Below are positions 50,969 through 60,006 of a DNA stretch of 64,000 bases, one piece after another. Source of the DNA: Variovorax sp. PBS-H4 (lineage in GTDB: Bacteria; Pseudomonadota; Gammaproteobacteria; Burkholderiales; Burkholderiaceae_C). A model generated the notes under the pieces. The model worked only from the letters and a program-made list of their open reading frames with translations, was not told the origin of the DNA and ran no database searches. Position numbers and translations under genes: made by a program. The stretch is taken from NCBI RefSeq assembly GCF_901827205.1, contig NZ_LR594675.1, positions 930,001-994,000 on the forward strand, in the 5' to 3' direction. Position 1 is the stretch's first letter, and each line of letters starts with the position of its first letter.

Positions 50969-52717
50969 ATGAGCCGGCGCAGCGTCCAATACACCACCAG
51001 CCCGCTGCTGGCGAGCAAGACGCCGGTCTGGCGCAGCAAGTTCATCGTTGCCACCATCGCCTTCGGCTTCCTGGTACTGGCCGGCCGTGCGGCCTATGTG
51101 CAGGTGGTCGGCAATGCCTTTTTCCAGCGCCAGGGCGAGGTGCGTTTTGCCCGCACGCTGGAGCTGCCGGCCAACCGCGGCCGCATCCTCGATCGCAACG
51201 GCCTGCTCCTCGCCTCCAGCGTGGTGGCGCCCAGCATCTGGGCCATTCCAGAGGACATCGAGCGCGACGACCCGGAGGTCAAGGCCAAGCTGCGCCAGGT
51301 TGCCAAGCTGCTCGGCATGGCGCAGAAGGACTTCGACAAGAAGCTGGAGGACGAGGACAAGACCTTCGTCTGGATCCAGCGCCAGGTCGACGAGCCCATC
51401 GCCAAGCAGATCGCCGCGCTCAACATCAAGGGTCTGTACCAGCGCAAGGAATACAAGCGCCAGTACCCCGAGGGCGAAGCCGCGGCGCACGTGGTGGGCT
51501 TCACCAACGTCGAGGACCACGGCCAGGAAGGCATCGAGCTGGCCTTCAACAAGGAGCTGGCCGGCCGGCCCGGCTCCCGGCGCGTCATCAAGGACCGGCT
51601 CGGCCGCGTGGTCGAGGGCATCGGCGAGCAGGTGCCTCCGCTGGACGGCAAGGACATCCAGCTCTCCGTCGACAGCAAAGTGCAGTTCTTCGCCTACCAG
51701 AAGCTGCGCGACGCGGTCACCGCCAACAAGGCCAAGGCCGGCAGCGTGGTGGTGCTGGACGCCAGCACCGGCGAAGTGCTGGCAATGGCCAACTACCCGA
51801 GCTACGTTCCGGACAAGCGGCAGAACCTGACCGGCGAGCAGTTGCGCAACCGCGCGCTCACCGACACCTTCGAGCCCGGCTCGACCATGAAGCCCATCAC
51901 CGTCGCGATGGCGCTGGAGGCCGGGCGCATCAAGCCGCAGACGCCGGTCGATACCTCTCCGGGCCGCTTCAGCATCGGCGGCTTCACCATCAGCGATACC
52001 CACAACTACGGCCTGCTGACCGTCGAGGGTGTGATCCAGAAATCCAGCAACGTGGGGGCACTCAAGATCGCCCAGAAGATGACTCCACATGAGATGTGGG
52101 ACACCTACACCGCCCTCGGCTATGGCCAGAAGCCGCAGCTGCAGTTCCCCGGCGCGGTGACGGGTCGCCTGCGCCCGTGGAAGAGCTGGAAGCCGGTCGA
52201 GCAGGCGACCATGGCCTATGGCTACGGCCTCTCGGCGTCGCTCTTCCAGATGGCGCATTCGTACACCGCCTTCGCGCACGATGGCGCCATCATTCCGGCG
52301 ACCATTCTCAAGAGTCCCGATCCCGCAGTAGGCGTGCAGGTGTTTTCAGCGCAGAACGCGTTGGCGGTGCGCAAGATGCTGCAGATGGCCGCCGGCCCGG
52401 GCGGCACCGGCCAGCGCGCCCAGACCATCGGCTACTCGGTGGGGGGCAAGTCGGGCACCGCGCACAAGCAGGTCGGAAAGGGCTACGCCAGCAACAAGTA
52501 CCGTTCCTGGTTCACCGGCATGGCGCCGATCGAGAAGCCGCGCATCATCGTGGCGGTGATGATCGACGAGCCCAGCGCCGGCCAGTACTTCGGTGGCATG
52601 GTGGCGGCGCCCGTGTTCAGCGAGGTCGTGCAGCAGACGCTGCGCATGATGAACGTACCGCCGGACCTTGCAGTCAAACCGTTGGTCGTGACCAATGGCG
52701 TGGAGGAGAGCTTCTGA
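50969..52717 (+). CDS. ftsI: Peptidoglycan transpeptidase FtsI (PBP3)
   Basis: A 582-residue class B penicillin-binding protein for septal cross-linking. An N-terminal membrane anchor (about 25-45) is followed by the pedestal domain (RGRILDRNGLLLASS) and the transpeptidase domain. The active serine is S305 (GSTMK), SSN follows, and the third motif is K494-S-G-T, in place of KTG. A GGAGGT site 7 nt upstream of the ATG lies at the end of the repeat, so repeat copy D2 supplies the ribosome binding site. murE overlaps by 1 nt. Confidence 0.96.
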   Translation: MSRRSVQYTTSPLLASKTPVWRSKFIVATIAFGFLVLAGRAAYVQVVGNAFFQRQGEVRFARTLELPANRGRILDRNGLLLASSVVAPSIWAIPEDIERDDPEVKAKLRQVAKLLGMAQKDFDKKLEDEDKTFVWIQRQVDEPIAKQIAALNIKGLYQRKEYKRQYPEGEAAAHVVGFTNVEDHGQEGIELAFNKELAGRPGSRRVIKDRLGRVVEGIGEQVPPLDGKDIQLSVDSKVQFFAYQKLRDAVTANKAKAGSVVVLDASTGEVLAMANYPSYVPDKRQNLTGEQLRNRALTDTFEPGSTMKPITVAMALEAGRIKPQTPVDTSPGRFSIGGFTISDTHNYGLLTVEGVIQKSSNVGALKIAQKMTPHEMWDTYTALGYGQKPQLQFPGAVTGRLRPWKSWKPVEQATMAYGYGLSASLFQMAHSYTAFAHDGAIIPATILKSPDPAVGVQVFSAQNALAVRKMLQMAAGPGGTGQRAQTIGYSVGGKSGTAHKQVGKGYASNKYRSWFTGMAPIEKPRIIVAVMIDEPSAGQYFGGMVAAPVFSEVVQQTLRMMNVPPDLAVKPLVVTNGVEESF

Positions 52718-54219
52718 TGCTGGCGCTCCACAATCCTCTCGATGCCGCGGGCTGGTTGAAGTCCCGCGTGCGCGGCGCGCTGCACGCCGACAGCCGCCAG
52801 GTGGGCCAGGGCGACGGCTTCGTCGCCTGGCCGGGCGCCGCGACCGACGGCCGCCGCCACGTCGTGGCGGCCCTGGTTCAGGGCGCGGTGGCCTGCCTGG
52901 TGGAGGCCGAAGGCGTCGAGTCGTTCAACTTCGACGAGCGCGACGAGCGCATCGTGCGCTTTGCCGGCCTGAAGGCCGCGACCGGCCCGATCGCCGCCGC
53001 CTTTTACGGCGATCCGTCGTCGCGCCTGGACCTGCTGGCCGTCACCGGCACCAACGGCAAGACCTCGACGGCATGGTGGCTGGCGCAGGCGCTTGCCGCG
53101 CACGATGCCACGCGGCCTTGCGCCGTGGTCGGCACGCTCGGCATCGGCGTCCCGCCCGACCTCAGCTACACCGGCCTCACCACGCCAGATCCGGTCATGC
53201 TGCAGCGCGAGCTGCGCTCCTTTGCCGATCGCGGTTTCGGCGCCTGCGCGATCGAGGCCTCCTCGATCGGCATCGCCGAGCGCAGGCTCGACGGCACACG
53301 CATCGCGGTGGCGGTGTTCACCAATTTCACCCAGGACCACCTGGACTACCACGGCAGCATGGACGCGTACTGGCAGGCCAAGGCCGAGCTGTTCCGCTGG
53401 CCGGGCCTGCGCGCCGCGGTGGTCAACATCGACGACGTTCACGGTGCGAGCCTCGTGGCCAACCTCGTCGAGCGCGGCGAAGGTGCACCCGAGGTCTGGA
53501 CGGTGTCGGCCGCCGGCGCGCCGGCCCGGCTCACGGCGACGAACATCGGCCACGGCGCCCAGGGCCTGCAGTTCACCGTGGTGGAGCAGGGCGCAGCGCC
53601 CCAGCGCATGGAAACGCATCTGATCGGCCAGTACAACGTGGCCAACCTGCTGGGCGTGCTCGGCACCCTTCGCGCCCTCGGCCTCACGCTCGCGCAGGCC
53701 GTGGCCGCCTGCGCGCGGCTCGACAGCGTGCCGGGCCGCATGGAGCGCGTGAGCGTCCCCGGCCAGGCGCTGGTGGTCGTCGACTACGCCCATACGCCCG
53801 ATGCACTCGACAAGGCGTTGGCCGGCCTGCGGCCACTGGCGCGCCAGCGCGGCGGGCAGCTCTGGTGCATGTTCGGCTGCGGCGGCGACCGCGACACCGC
53901 CAAGCGCCCGATGATGGCCGCAGTGGCCGAGAAGCAGGCCGACCATGTCGTGCTGACCAGCGACAACCCGCGCAGCGAGAAGCCGAGCGCGATCATCAGC
54001 CAGATCCTGCTGGGGCTGGCGCGCCCGGAGGCGGCCCAGGTCGAACCCGACCGCGCCGAGGCCATCCGCCAGACCGTGGCCCAGGCTGCGCCGGAAGACG
54101 TGGTGCTGCTCGCCGGCCGCGGCCACGAAGCCTGGCAGGAGATCGCGGGCGAGCGCATCGCGTTCTCCGACCGGGCGCACGCCATCGATGCGATGACGCG
54201 GGCAAGGAGCGCAAGATGA
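52717..54219 (+). CDS. murE: UDP-MurNAc-L-Ala-D-Glu:meso-diaminopimelate ligase
   Basis: A 500-residue Mur ligase. The P-loop is TGTNGKTST, the carbamylated-lysine region is FTNFTQDHLDYHGSM, and the DNPRSEKP motif indicates meso-diaminopimelate as the added amino acid (DNPR type). It adds the third residue of the stem peptide in the cytoplasm. The start shares a nucleotide with the ftsI stop, and the stop overlaps murF by 4 nt. Confidence 0.95.
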   Translation: MLALHNPLDAAGWLKSRVRGALHADSRQVGQGDGFVAWPGAATDGRRHVVAALVQGAVACLVEAEGVESFNFDERDERIVRFAGLKAATGPIAAAFYGDPSSRLDLLAVTGTNGKTSTAWWLAQALAAHDATRPCAVVGTLGIGVPPDLSYTGLTTPDPVMLQRELRSFADRGFGACAIEASSIGIAERRLDGTRIAVAVFTNFTQDHLDYHGSMDAYWQAKAELFRWPGLRAAVVNIDDVHGASLVANLVERGEGAPEVWTVSAAGAPARLTATNIGHGAQGLQFTVVEQGAAPQRMETHLIGQYNVANLLGVLGTLRALGLTLAQAVAACARLDSVPGRMERVSVPGQALVVVDYAHTPDALDKALAGLRPLARQRGGQLWCMFGCGGDRDTAKRPMMAAVAEKQADHVVLTSDNPRSEKPSAIISQILLGLARPEAAQVEPDRAEAIRQTVAQAAPEDVVLLAGRGHEAWQEIAGERIAFSDRAHAIDAMTRARSAR

Positions 54220-55664
54220 GCGCGCCGCAGGAAGACGCACCGATGATGACGCTTGCGAAGGCACTTGCCTGGCTCCCCGGCGCGCGCCTGGTCGGCGACG
54301 CGGATGTGGCGGTCTCGCGTGTGCACACCGATACCCGCACGCTCGCGGCCGGCGACCTGTTCGTCGCCCTGAAGGGCGAGCGCTTCGATGCCAATGAATT
54401 CCTGGCCGATGCGCGCGCGCGCGGCGCGGCTGCGGCCATCGCCCACCACGGGCTGGAGGCGGCCGGGCTGCCCGGGCTGGAAGTGCCCGATACGCTCGCC
54501 GCGCTCGGCGCTCTGGCCGCGGGCTGGCGAGCCCAGTTCGATCTGCCGCTGGTCGCGGTCACCGGCAGCAACGGCAAAACGACCGTCACGCAGATGATCG
54601 CGTCCGTCCTGCGGGCCGCGGGCGTGGACCGGGCGCTGGCCACCATCGGCAACCTCAACAACGAGATCGGCCTCCCGCTGACGTTGCTGCGCCTGCGCGA
54701 GCGGCACCAGCTGGCAGTGGTCGAGCTGGGCATGAACCATCCGGGCGAGATTGCCCGGCTGGCAGCGATCGCGCGTCCCACCATCGGCCTGGTCAACAAC
54801 GCACAGCGCGAGCACCAGGAGTTCATGGCCACGGTCGAGGCCGTCGCGCGCGAAAACGGCGCGGTGTTCGCCGCGCTGCCGGACAACGGCACCGCCGTGT
54901 TCCCCTACGGCGACGCCTTCACGTCGTTGTGGAACGAAATGGCGCACGAGGGCGCCCCGCGGCGCTGCCTGAGCTTCGGCGAGCAGGCCGACGCGGACAT
55001 CGCGCTCGGACGCGCCGAGTGGAAGCATGGTGCCTGGCAGTTCGAGGCGCGAACGCCGCTCGGCGAGATATCCACCACCCTGGCAATCGCCGGGCGGCAC
55101 AACGTGGTGAACGCGCTAGCGGCCATTGCTTGCTCGCTGGCCTGCGGGGTATCGATCGACAAGATCGCCGAAGGCCTTGCCGCATTCGAGCCGGTCAAGG
55201 GGCGCTCGCGGGCGAGCGAACTGCTGCTGGCGGACGGGCGGGCGATCACCGTGGTCGACGACAGCTATAACGCCAACCCCGATTCCGTGCGCGCAGCGGT
55301 CGACGTGCTCAGCGGCCTGCCCGGCCCGCGACTGCTGGTGCTGGGCGACATGGGCGAGGTCGGCGACCGCGGCCCGCAGTTCCATGCCGAGGTCGGCGCC
55401 TGGGCGGCCGAGCGCGGCATCGAGTCGCTGTTCGCGCTCGGTGACGCATCGATCCACGCCACCGCGGCGTACACCCGCGGCGGGGGCAGCGAGGCGCGCC
55501 ACTTCGACGACATCGGCACCCTCAACGCCGCCGTGCTGGCGCAGTTGCCGCGCGTCGCGAGCGTGCTGGTCAAGGGCTCGCGCTTCATGCAGATGGAGCG
55601 CGTGGTCCAGGCCCTCGCGCGCGCTACCGGGCAACAAGACAACAACAAGGAGGGCCGGCCGTGA
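54216..55664 (+). CDS. murF: UDP-MurNAc-tripeptide:D-Ala-D-Ala ligase
   Basis: A 482-residue Mur ligase that adds D-Ala-D-Ala to the tripeptide. The N-terminal substrate domain (DTRTLAAGDLFVALKGERFD) is followed by the P-loop VTGSNGKTT, NLNNEIGLPLT, ELGMNHPGEI and DDSYNANPDS. The first ATG overlaps the murE stop; a second ATG, 9-10 codons in, is possible. mraY follows after 25 nt. Confidence 0.95.
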   Translation: MSAPQEDAPMMTLAKALAWLPGARLVGDADVAVSRVHTDTRTLAAGDLFVALKGERFDANEFLADARARGAAAAIAHHGLEAAGLPGLEVPDTLAALGALAAGWRAQFDLPLVAVTGSNGKTTVTQMIASVLRAAGVDRALATIGNLNNEIGLPLTLLRLRERHQLAVVELGMNHPGEIARLAAIARPTIGLVNNAQREHQEFMATVEAVARENGAVFAALPDNGTAVFPYGDAFTSLWNEMAHEGAPRRCLSFGEQADADIALGRAEWKHGAWQFEARTPLGEISTTLAIAGRHNVVNALAAIACSLACGVSIDKIAEGLAAFEPVKGRSRASELLLADGRAITVVDDSYNANPDSVRAAVDVLSGLPGPRLLVLGDMGEVGDRGPQFHAEVGAWAAERGIESLFALGDASIHATAAYTRGGGSEARHFDDIGTLNAAVLAQLPRVASVLVKGSRFMQMERVVQALARATGQQDNNKEGRP

Positions 55665-55689
55665 TCCATGCGCCGCGCACGTTCGCATC

Positions 55690-56868
55690 ATGCTGATGAG
55701 TCTCGCCCAATGGCTGCAGACGATCTCCCCGGATCTCGGCTTCCTGCGCGTCTTCCAATACCTGACCTTCCGCGCGTTGATGGCGGCGCTGAGCGCGCTG
55801 CTGCTCGGCCTGGGTGCCGGGCCGTACGTGATCCGCCGGCTGGCCGCGCTCAAGATCGGGCAGCCGGTGCGCGGCTACGCCATGGAAACTCACCTGAGCA
55901 AGAGCGGCACGCCCACGATGGGCGGCGTGCTGGTGCTGTTCTCGATCGCCTTCGCCACCTTGCTGTGGTTCGACCTCTCCAACCGCTTCGTCTGGATCGT
56001 GCTGTGGGTCACGCTGGGCTTCGGTGCCATCGGCTGGGTCGACGATTGGCGCAAGGTGGTGCGCAAGGACCCGGAAGGCATGCGCTCGCGCGAGAAGTAC
56101 TTCTGGCAATCGGCAGTCGGCCTGACCGCCGCCTTCTACCTGCTCTTCAGCATTTCGGAGAGCTCCAACTGGCGCGTGCTCGAGCTGTTCTACGCCTGGG
56201 TGGGCTCCGGCTTCGACCTGGACTTCCCGCCCAAGATCAACCTGCTGGTGCCTTTCTTCAAGGAAGTGAGTTATCCGCTCGGCGGGATCGGCTTCGTGAT
56301 CCTCACCTACCTGGTGATCGTGGGCGCCAGCAATGCCGTCAACCTGACCGACGGCCTTGACGGCCTGGCGATCATGCCGGTGGTGATGGTCGGCTCCGCG
56401 CTGGGCGTCTTCGCCTACGTGACGGGCAGCGCGGTCTATTCGCGCTACCTGCTGTTCCCGCACATCCCGGGTTCGGGCGAACTGCTGGTGTTCTGCTCCG
56501 CAATGGCCGGGGCCGGCCTCGCCTTCCTCTGGTTCAACACCCATCCGGCGCAGGTCTTCATGGGTGACGTCGGGGCGCTCGCGCTGGGCGGCGCGTTGGG
56601 CACCATCGCGATCATCGTGCGCCAGGAGATCGTCTTCTTCGTCATGGGTGGCATCTTCGTGGTCGAGGCGATCTCGGTGATGGCGCAGGTGGCCTACTTC
56701 AAGTACACCAAGAAGCGCTTCGGCGAAGGGCGCCGCGTGCTCAAGATGGCGCCGCTGCACCACCACTTCGAGAAGAGCGGCTGGCGCGAGACGCAGGTCG
56801 TGGTGCGCTTCTGGATCATCACCATGCTGCTGTGCCTGGTGGGCCTGTCGACCTTGAAGCTGAGGTGA
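55690..56868 (+). CDS. mraY: Phospho-MurNAc-pentapeptide transferase MraY
   Basis: A 392-residue polytopic membrane enzyme that attaches phospho-MurNAc-pentapeptide to undecaprenyl phosphate, giving lipid I. About ten membrane segments are visible. Signature parts are SKSGTPTMGG, GWVDDWRK, NAVNLTDGLDGLA, FNTHPAQVFMGDVGALALGG and MAPLHHHFE. The ATG at 55690 gives the usual N-terminus; an ATG 6 nt later is possible. murD follows after 5 nt. Confidence 0.96.
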   Translation: MLMSLAQWLQTISPDLGFLRVFQYLTFRALMAALSALLLGLGAGPYVIRRLAALKIGQPVRGYAMETHLSKSGTPTMGGVLVLFSIAFATLLWFDLSNRFVWIVLWVTLGFGAIGWVDDWRKVVRKDPEGMRSREKYFWQSAVGLTAAFYLLFSISESSNWRVLELFYAWVGSGFDLDFPPKINLLVPFFKEVSYPLGGIGFVILTYLVIVGASNAVNLTDGLDGLAIMPVVMVGSALGVFAYVTGSAVYSRYLLFPHIPGSGELLVFCSAMAGAGLAFLWFNTHPAQVFMGDVGALALGGALGTIAIIVRQEIVFFVMGGIFVVEAISVMAQVAYFKYTKKRFGEGRRVLKMAPLHHHFEKSGWRETQVVVRFWIITMLLCLVGLSTLKLR

Positions 56869-56873
56869 GCTCG

Positions 56874-58652
56874 ATGCGCCATCTTCAAGACCAACACGTG
56901 CTGATCCTGGGCCTGGGCATCTCGGGCCTGGCCATGGCGCGCTGGTGCGCACGCCACGGAGCAAAGGTCACCGTGGCGGACACCCGCGAGTCGCCGCCGC
57001 AGCTCGACGCGCTGCGTGCCGGCGTGCCTGACGCGGTCTTCGTCGGTGGGCCTTTGTCCGCCGCGCTGATCGAAGGCACCGCAGTGCGCGCCGTGTACCG
57101 CTCGCCAGGCTTGTCGCCGGCCTCGATTGCGGTGGTGGTCGATGCAGCCAGGGCCGTCGGCTTGCCGGTGGGTGGCGAACTGGACCTGTTCGCGGCCGCA
57201 CTGGCGGACCTGCGGGTGGCAGAGCAAACGCAGGAGGCGGCGCCGCCGGCCGAGCCGCCGCCGGATGCGGCTCACGAACCGTTGCAGCCCGGCGATGCGC
57301 CGGAAACACCTGAGGCGGCGCGGGCGGAGCAAGCTGCGGGCGACGATCCGCAGCTTGGCACCGAACCCGGATCGGAGCCCATGCCCACGCCCGTCGAAGA
57401 CGACGACGATGCGGAGGCCCCGACGCCCGTGCCCGTGCCCGTCCCGCCGGCGCCCAAAGGCTACGAACCCGCGGTACTGGCCGTGACGGGCACCAATGGC
57501 AAGACCACCGTCACGGCGTTGACCGGCCAGCTGGTCGCGCGCGCCGGCAAGACGGTGGCCGTGGCCGGCAACATCGGCCCCACGCTGCTGGACACGCTCG
57601 CTGCACACATCGATGCCGGCACGCTGCCCGAGGTGTGGGTGCTCGAGCTCTCCAGCTTCCAGCTCGACGGCGTGCAGGGCTTCGAGCCGACCGCCGCGAC
57701 CGTGCTCAATGTCACGCAGGATCACCTCGACTGGCATGGCGACATGGCGGCCTATGCCGCCGCCAAGGCGCGCATCTTCGGCAGCAAGAGCATCGTGGTG
57801 CTCAACCGCGAGGACGATGCGGTGATGGCCATGAAACCAGCACCCGTCAAGCTGGCGAAGGGCCAGGCGCCTCGTCCGGTCGTGACCTTCGGCGCCGGCA
57901 TGCCGTTGCGCCCCGGCGACTACGGCATCGAGCGCGTCCACGGCATGGCCTGGCTGGTGCGCGCCCTGGAAGCCGATGAGACGCAGAAGCGCAAACGCGG
58001 CGCGGCAGTCGAGGAGGAAGAGATCCACATCCAGCGCCTCATGCCGGCCGATGCACTGCGCATCCGCGGCCGTCACAACGCGCTCAATGCGCTGGCGGCG
58101 CTCGCGCTCGCCACCGCGGCCGGTTGCCAGCTCGGGCCCATGCTCTACGGGCTGCGCGAGTACCGTGGCGAGCCGCACCGGGTGGAGCCGGTCACCATCG
58201 TGGACGAGGTCGAATTCTTCGACGACAGCAAGGGCACGAATGTCGGTGCGACCGTTGCAGCCCTGAACGGCCTCGGCGAGGAGCGCCGCGTGGTCGTGAT
58301 CCTCGGCGGCGACGGCAAGGGCCAGGACTTCGCGCCGCTGGCTGCGCCGGTGCGCCAGTATGCTCGCGCGGTGGTGCTGATCGGCCGCGACGCGCCGCTG
58401 ATCGAGGCAGCGCTCGCCTCCACCGGCGTGCCGTTGCTGCACGCTGCCTCGATGGAAGAAGCAGTGAAGGCAGCGGCCGGCCGCGCTCATCCCGGCGATG
58501 CCGTGTTGCTGTCGCCGGCCTGCGCCAGCTTCGACATGTTCAAGGACTATGCGCACCGCGCCGCCGTGTTCTGCGACGCCGTGCAGGACTGGGCCGAGTC
58601 GCCGCGCGACGTCGGGTTCGATGCAGGTCTGCCGCAGGGAGAGGGCGCATGA
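56874..58652 (+). CDS. murD: UDP-MurNAc-L-Ala:D-Glu ligase with long insertion
   Basis: A Mur ligase of 592 residues; E. coli MurD has 438. The N-terminal UDP-binding domain (VLILGLGISGLAMARWCARH), the P-loop TGTNGKTT (205-212), ELSSFQLD, NVTQDHLDWHGDM and DDSKGTN are all intact, so it should be active. Extra sequence lies at about 117-197, rich in Glu, Asp, Pro and Ala, between the N-terminal and ATPase domains, and at about 366-388 (charged). The insertions keep the reading frame and the base composition of the gene. The stop opens repeat copy E. Confidence 0.94.
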   Translation: MRHLQDQHVLILGLGISGLAMARWCARHGAKVTVADTRESPPQLDALRAGVPDAVFVGGPLSAALIEGTAVRAVYRSPGLSPASIAVVVDAARAVGLPVGGELDLFAAALADLRVAEQTQEAAPPAEPPPDAAHEPLQPGDAPETPEAARAEQAAGDDPQLGTEPGSEPMPTPVEDDDDAEAPTPVPVPVPPAPKGYEPAVLAVTGTNGKTTVTALTGQLVARAGKTVAVAGNIGPTLLDTLAAHIDAGTLPEVWVLELSSFQLDGVQGFEPTAATVLNVTQDHLDWHGDMAAYAAAKARIFGSKSIVVLNREDDAVMAMKPAPVKLAKGQAPRPVVTFGAGMPLRPGDYGIERVHGMAWLVRALEADETQKRKRGAAVEEEEIHIQRLMPADALRIRGRHNALNALAALALATAAGCQLGPMLYGLREYRGEPHRVEPVTIVDEVEFFDDSKGTNVGATVAALNGLGEERRVVVILGGDGKGQDFAPLAAPVRQYARAVVLIGRDAPLIEAALASTGVPLLHAASMEEAVKAAAGRAHPGDAVLLSPACASFDMFKDYAHRAAVFCDAVQDWAESPRDVGFDAGLPQGEGA

Positions 58653-58710
58653 GACGCACCGCCGCTGTGAAGGCGTATGGCACCGCAGCCCGTGGGGCGG
58701 AGGTCATCCA
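58650..58710 (+). repeat. Intercistronic relay repeat, copy E
   Basis: A more divergent copy between murD and ftsW. An ATG at 58649 overlapping the murD stop opens a 21-codon frame beginning MRRTAAVKAYGTAARGAE. Its TGA at 58712-58714 overlaps the ftsW ATG. The 3' end (GGCGGAGGTCATCCA) supplies a GGAGG site for ftsW and resembles the end of copy D2 (GGAGGTGATCCA). Confidence 0.8.
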
Positions 58711-60006
58711 ATGACGACGACGGCCGCCGCCACCCCCAACAAGAGCCCCCGCTTCTGGGAAGGCTGGTTCAGCCGTGCCAAGGGCAGCGTGGACGCCTTG
58801 CCCATGCACCTGCCGGTGCGCCTGGGCAACGCCGGCATGACGCAGACCAAGGCCGCGCCGGTGCGCGTGCTGGGCTTCGACCAGGCGCTGGCCTGGGTCA
58901 CTGTTGCCCTGCTGGCCTGGGGCCTGGTGATGGTCTATTCGGCCTCGATCGCGCTCCCTGACAACCCGCGCTTTGCGCGTGCCGGCTACAGCCCGGCCTT
59001 CTTCCTCACGCGGCATATCGCCTCGATCGTGATCGCCTTCGTGGCGGCGCTGCTGGCCTTCCAGGTGCCGATGCGGACCTGGGAACGCGCCGCGCCTTGG
59101 CTCTTCGTGGCCTCGCTGCTGCTGCTGGTCGCGGTGCTGATCCCGCACATCGGCATCAACGTCAACGGCGCGCGCCGTTGGCTGCCGATGGGTTTCATGC
59201 GTTTCCAGCCTTCAGAGCTGGCGAAGCTCGCGATGATCCTCTACGCCGCCAGCTACATGGTGCGCAAGATGGAGATCAAGGAACGCTTCTTCCGCGCCGT
59301 GCTGCCCATGGGTGTGGCGGTGGTGGTGGTCGGCATGCTGGTCATGGCCGAGCCCGACATGGGCGCCTTCATGGTGATCGCCGTGATCGCCATGGGCATC
59401 TTGTTCCTGGGCGGCGTCAACGCGCGCATGTTCTTCCTGATCGCCGCACTGGTGGTGGTGGCGTTCTCGACCATCGTGGCCTCCAGCCCGTGGCGGCGCG
59501 AGCGCATCTTCGCCTACCTCGACCCGTGGAGCGAAGAGCATGCGCTGGGCAAGGGCTACCAGCTTTCGCATTCGCTGATCGCCATCGGGCGCGGCGAGAT
59601 CTTCGGCGTCGGCCTGGGCGGCAGCGTGGAGAAGCTGCATTGGCTGCCCGAGGCGCATACCGACTTCCTGATGGCGGTGATCGGCGAGGAATTCGGGCTG
59701 GTCGGCGTGCTGCTGGCCATCGCCCTGTTCCTCTGGCTCACCCGCCGCATCATGCACATCGGCCGGCAGGCCATCGCGCTCGACCGCGTGTTCGCCGGCC
59801 TGGTGGCGCAGGGCGTCGGCATCTGGATCGGCTTCCAGACCTTCATCAACATGGGCGTGAACCTGGGCGCGCTGCCGACCAAGGGCCTGACCCTGCCCTT
59901 GATGAGCTTCGGCGGCTCGGCCATCCTGATGAACGTGGTGGCGCTGGCGATCGTGCTGCGCATCGACTACGAGAACCGGGTTCTCATGCGCGGAGGCCGC
60001 ATATGA
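58711..60006 (+). CDS. ftsW: Septal peptidoglycan polymerase FtsW
   Basis: A 431-residue SEDS-family glycosyltransferase that works with FtsI. A cytoplasmic N-terminal extension of about 55 residues precedes about ten membrane segments. Conserved parts are NVNGARRWLPMG, FQPSELAKLAMI, AEPDMGAF, KGYQLSHSLIAIGRGEIFGVGLG, PEAHTDFLMAVIGEEFG and PLMSFGGS. The ATG follows the GGAGG provided by the repeat. The stop overlaps murG by 4 nt. Confidence 0.96.
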   Translation: MTTTAAATPNKSPRFWEGWFSRAKGSVDALPMHLPVRLGNAGMTQTKAAPVRVLGFDQALAWVTVALLAWGLVMVYSASIALPDNPRFARAGYSPAFFLTRHIASIVIAFVAALLAFQVPMRTWERAAPWLFVASLLLLVAVLIPHIGINVNGARRWLPMGFMRFQPSELAKLAMILYAASYMVRKMEIKERFFRAVLPMGVAVVVVGMLVMAEPDMGAFMVIAVIAMGILFLGGVNARMFFLIAALVVVAFSTIVASSPWRRERIFAYLDPWSEEHALGKGYQLSHSLIAIGRGEIFGVGLGGSVEKLHWLPEAHTDFLMAVIGEEFGLVGVLLAIALFLWLTRRIMHIGRQAIALDRVFAGLVAQGVGIWIGFQTFINMGVNLGALPTKGLTLPLMSFGGSAILMNVVALAIVLRIDYENRVLMRGGRI

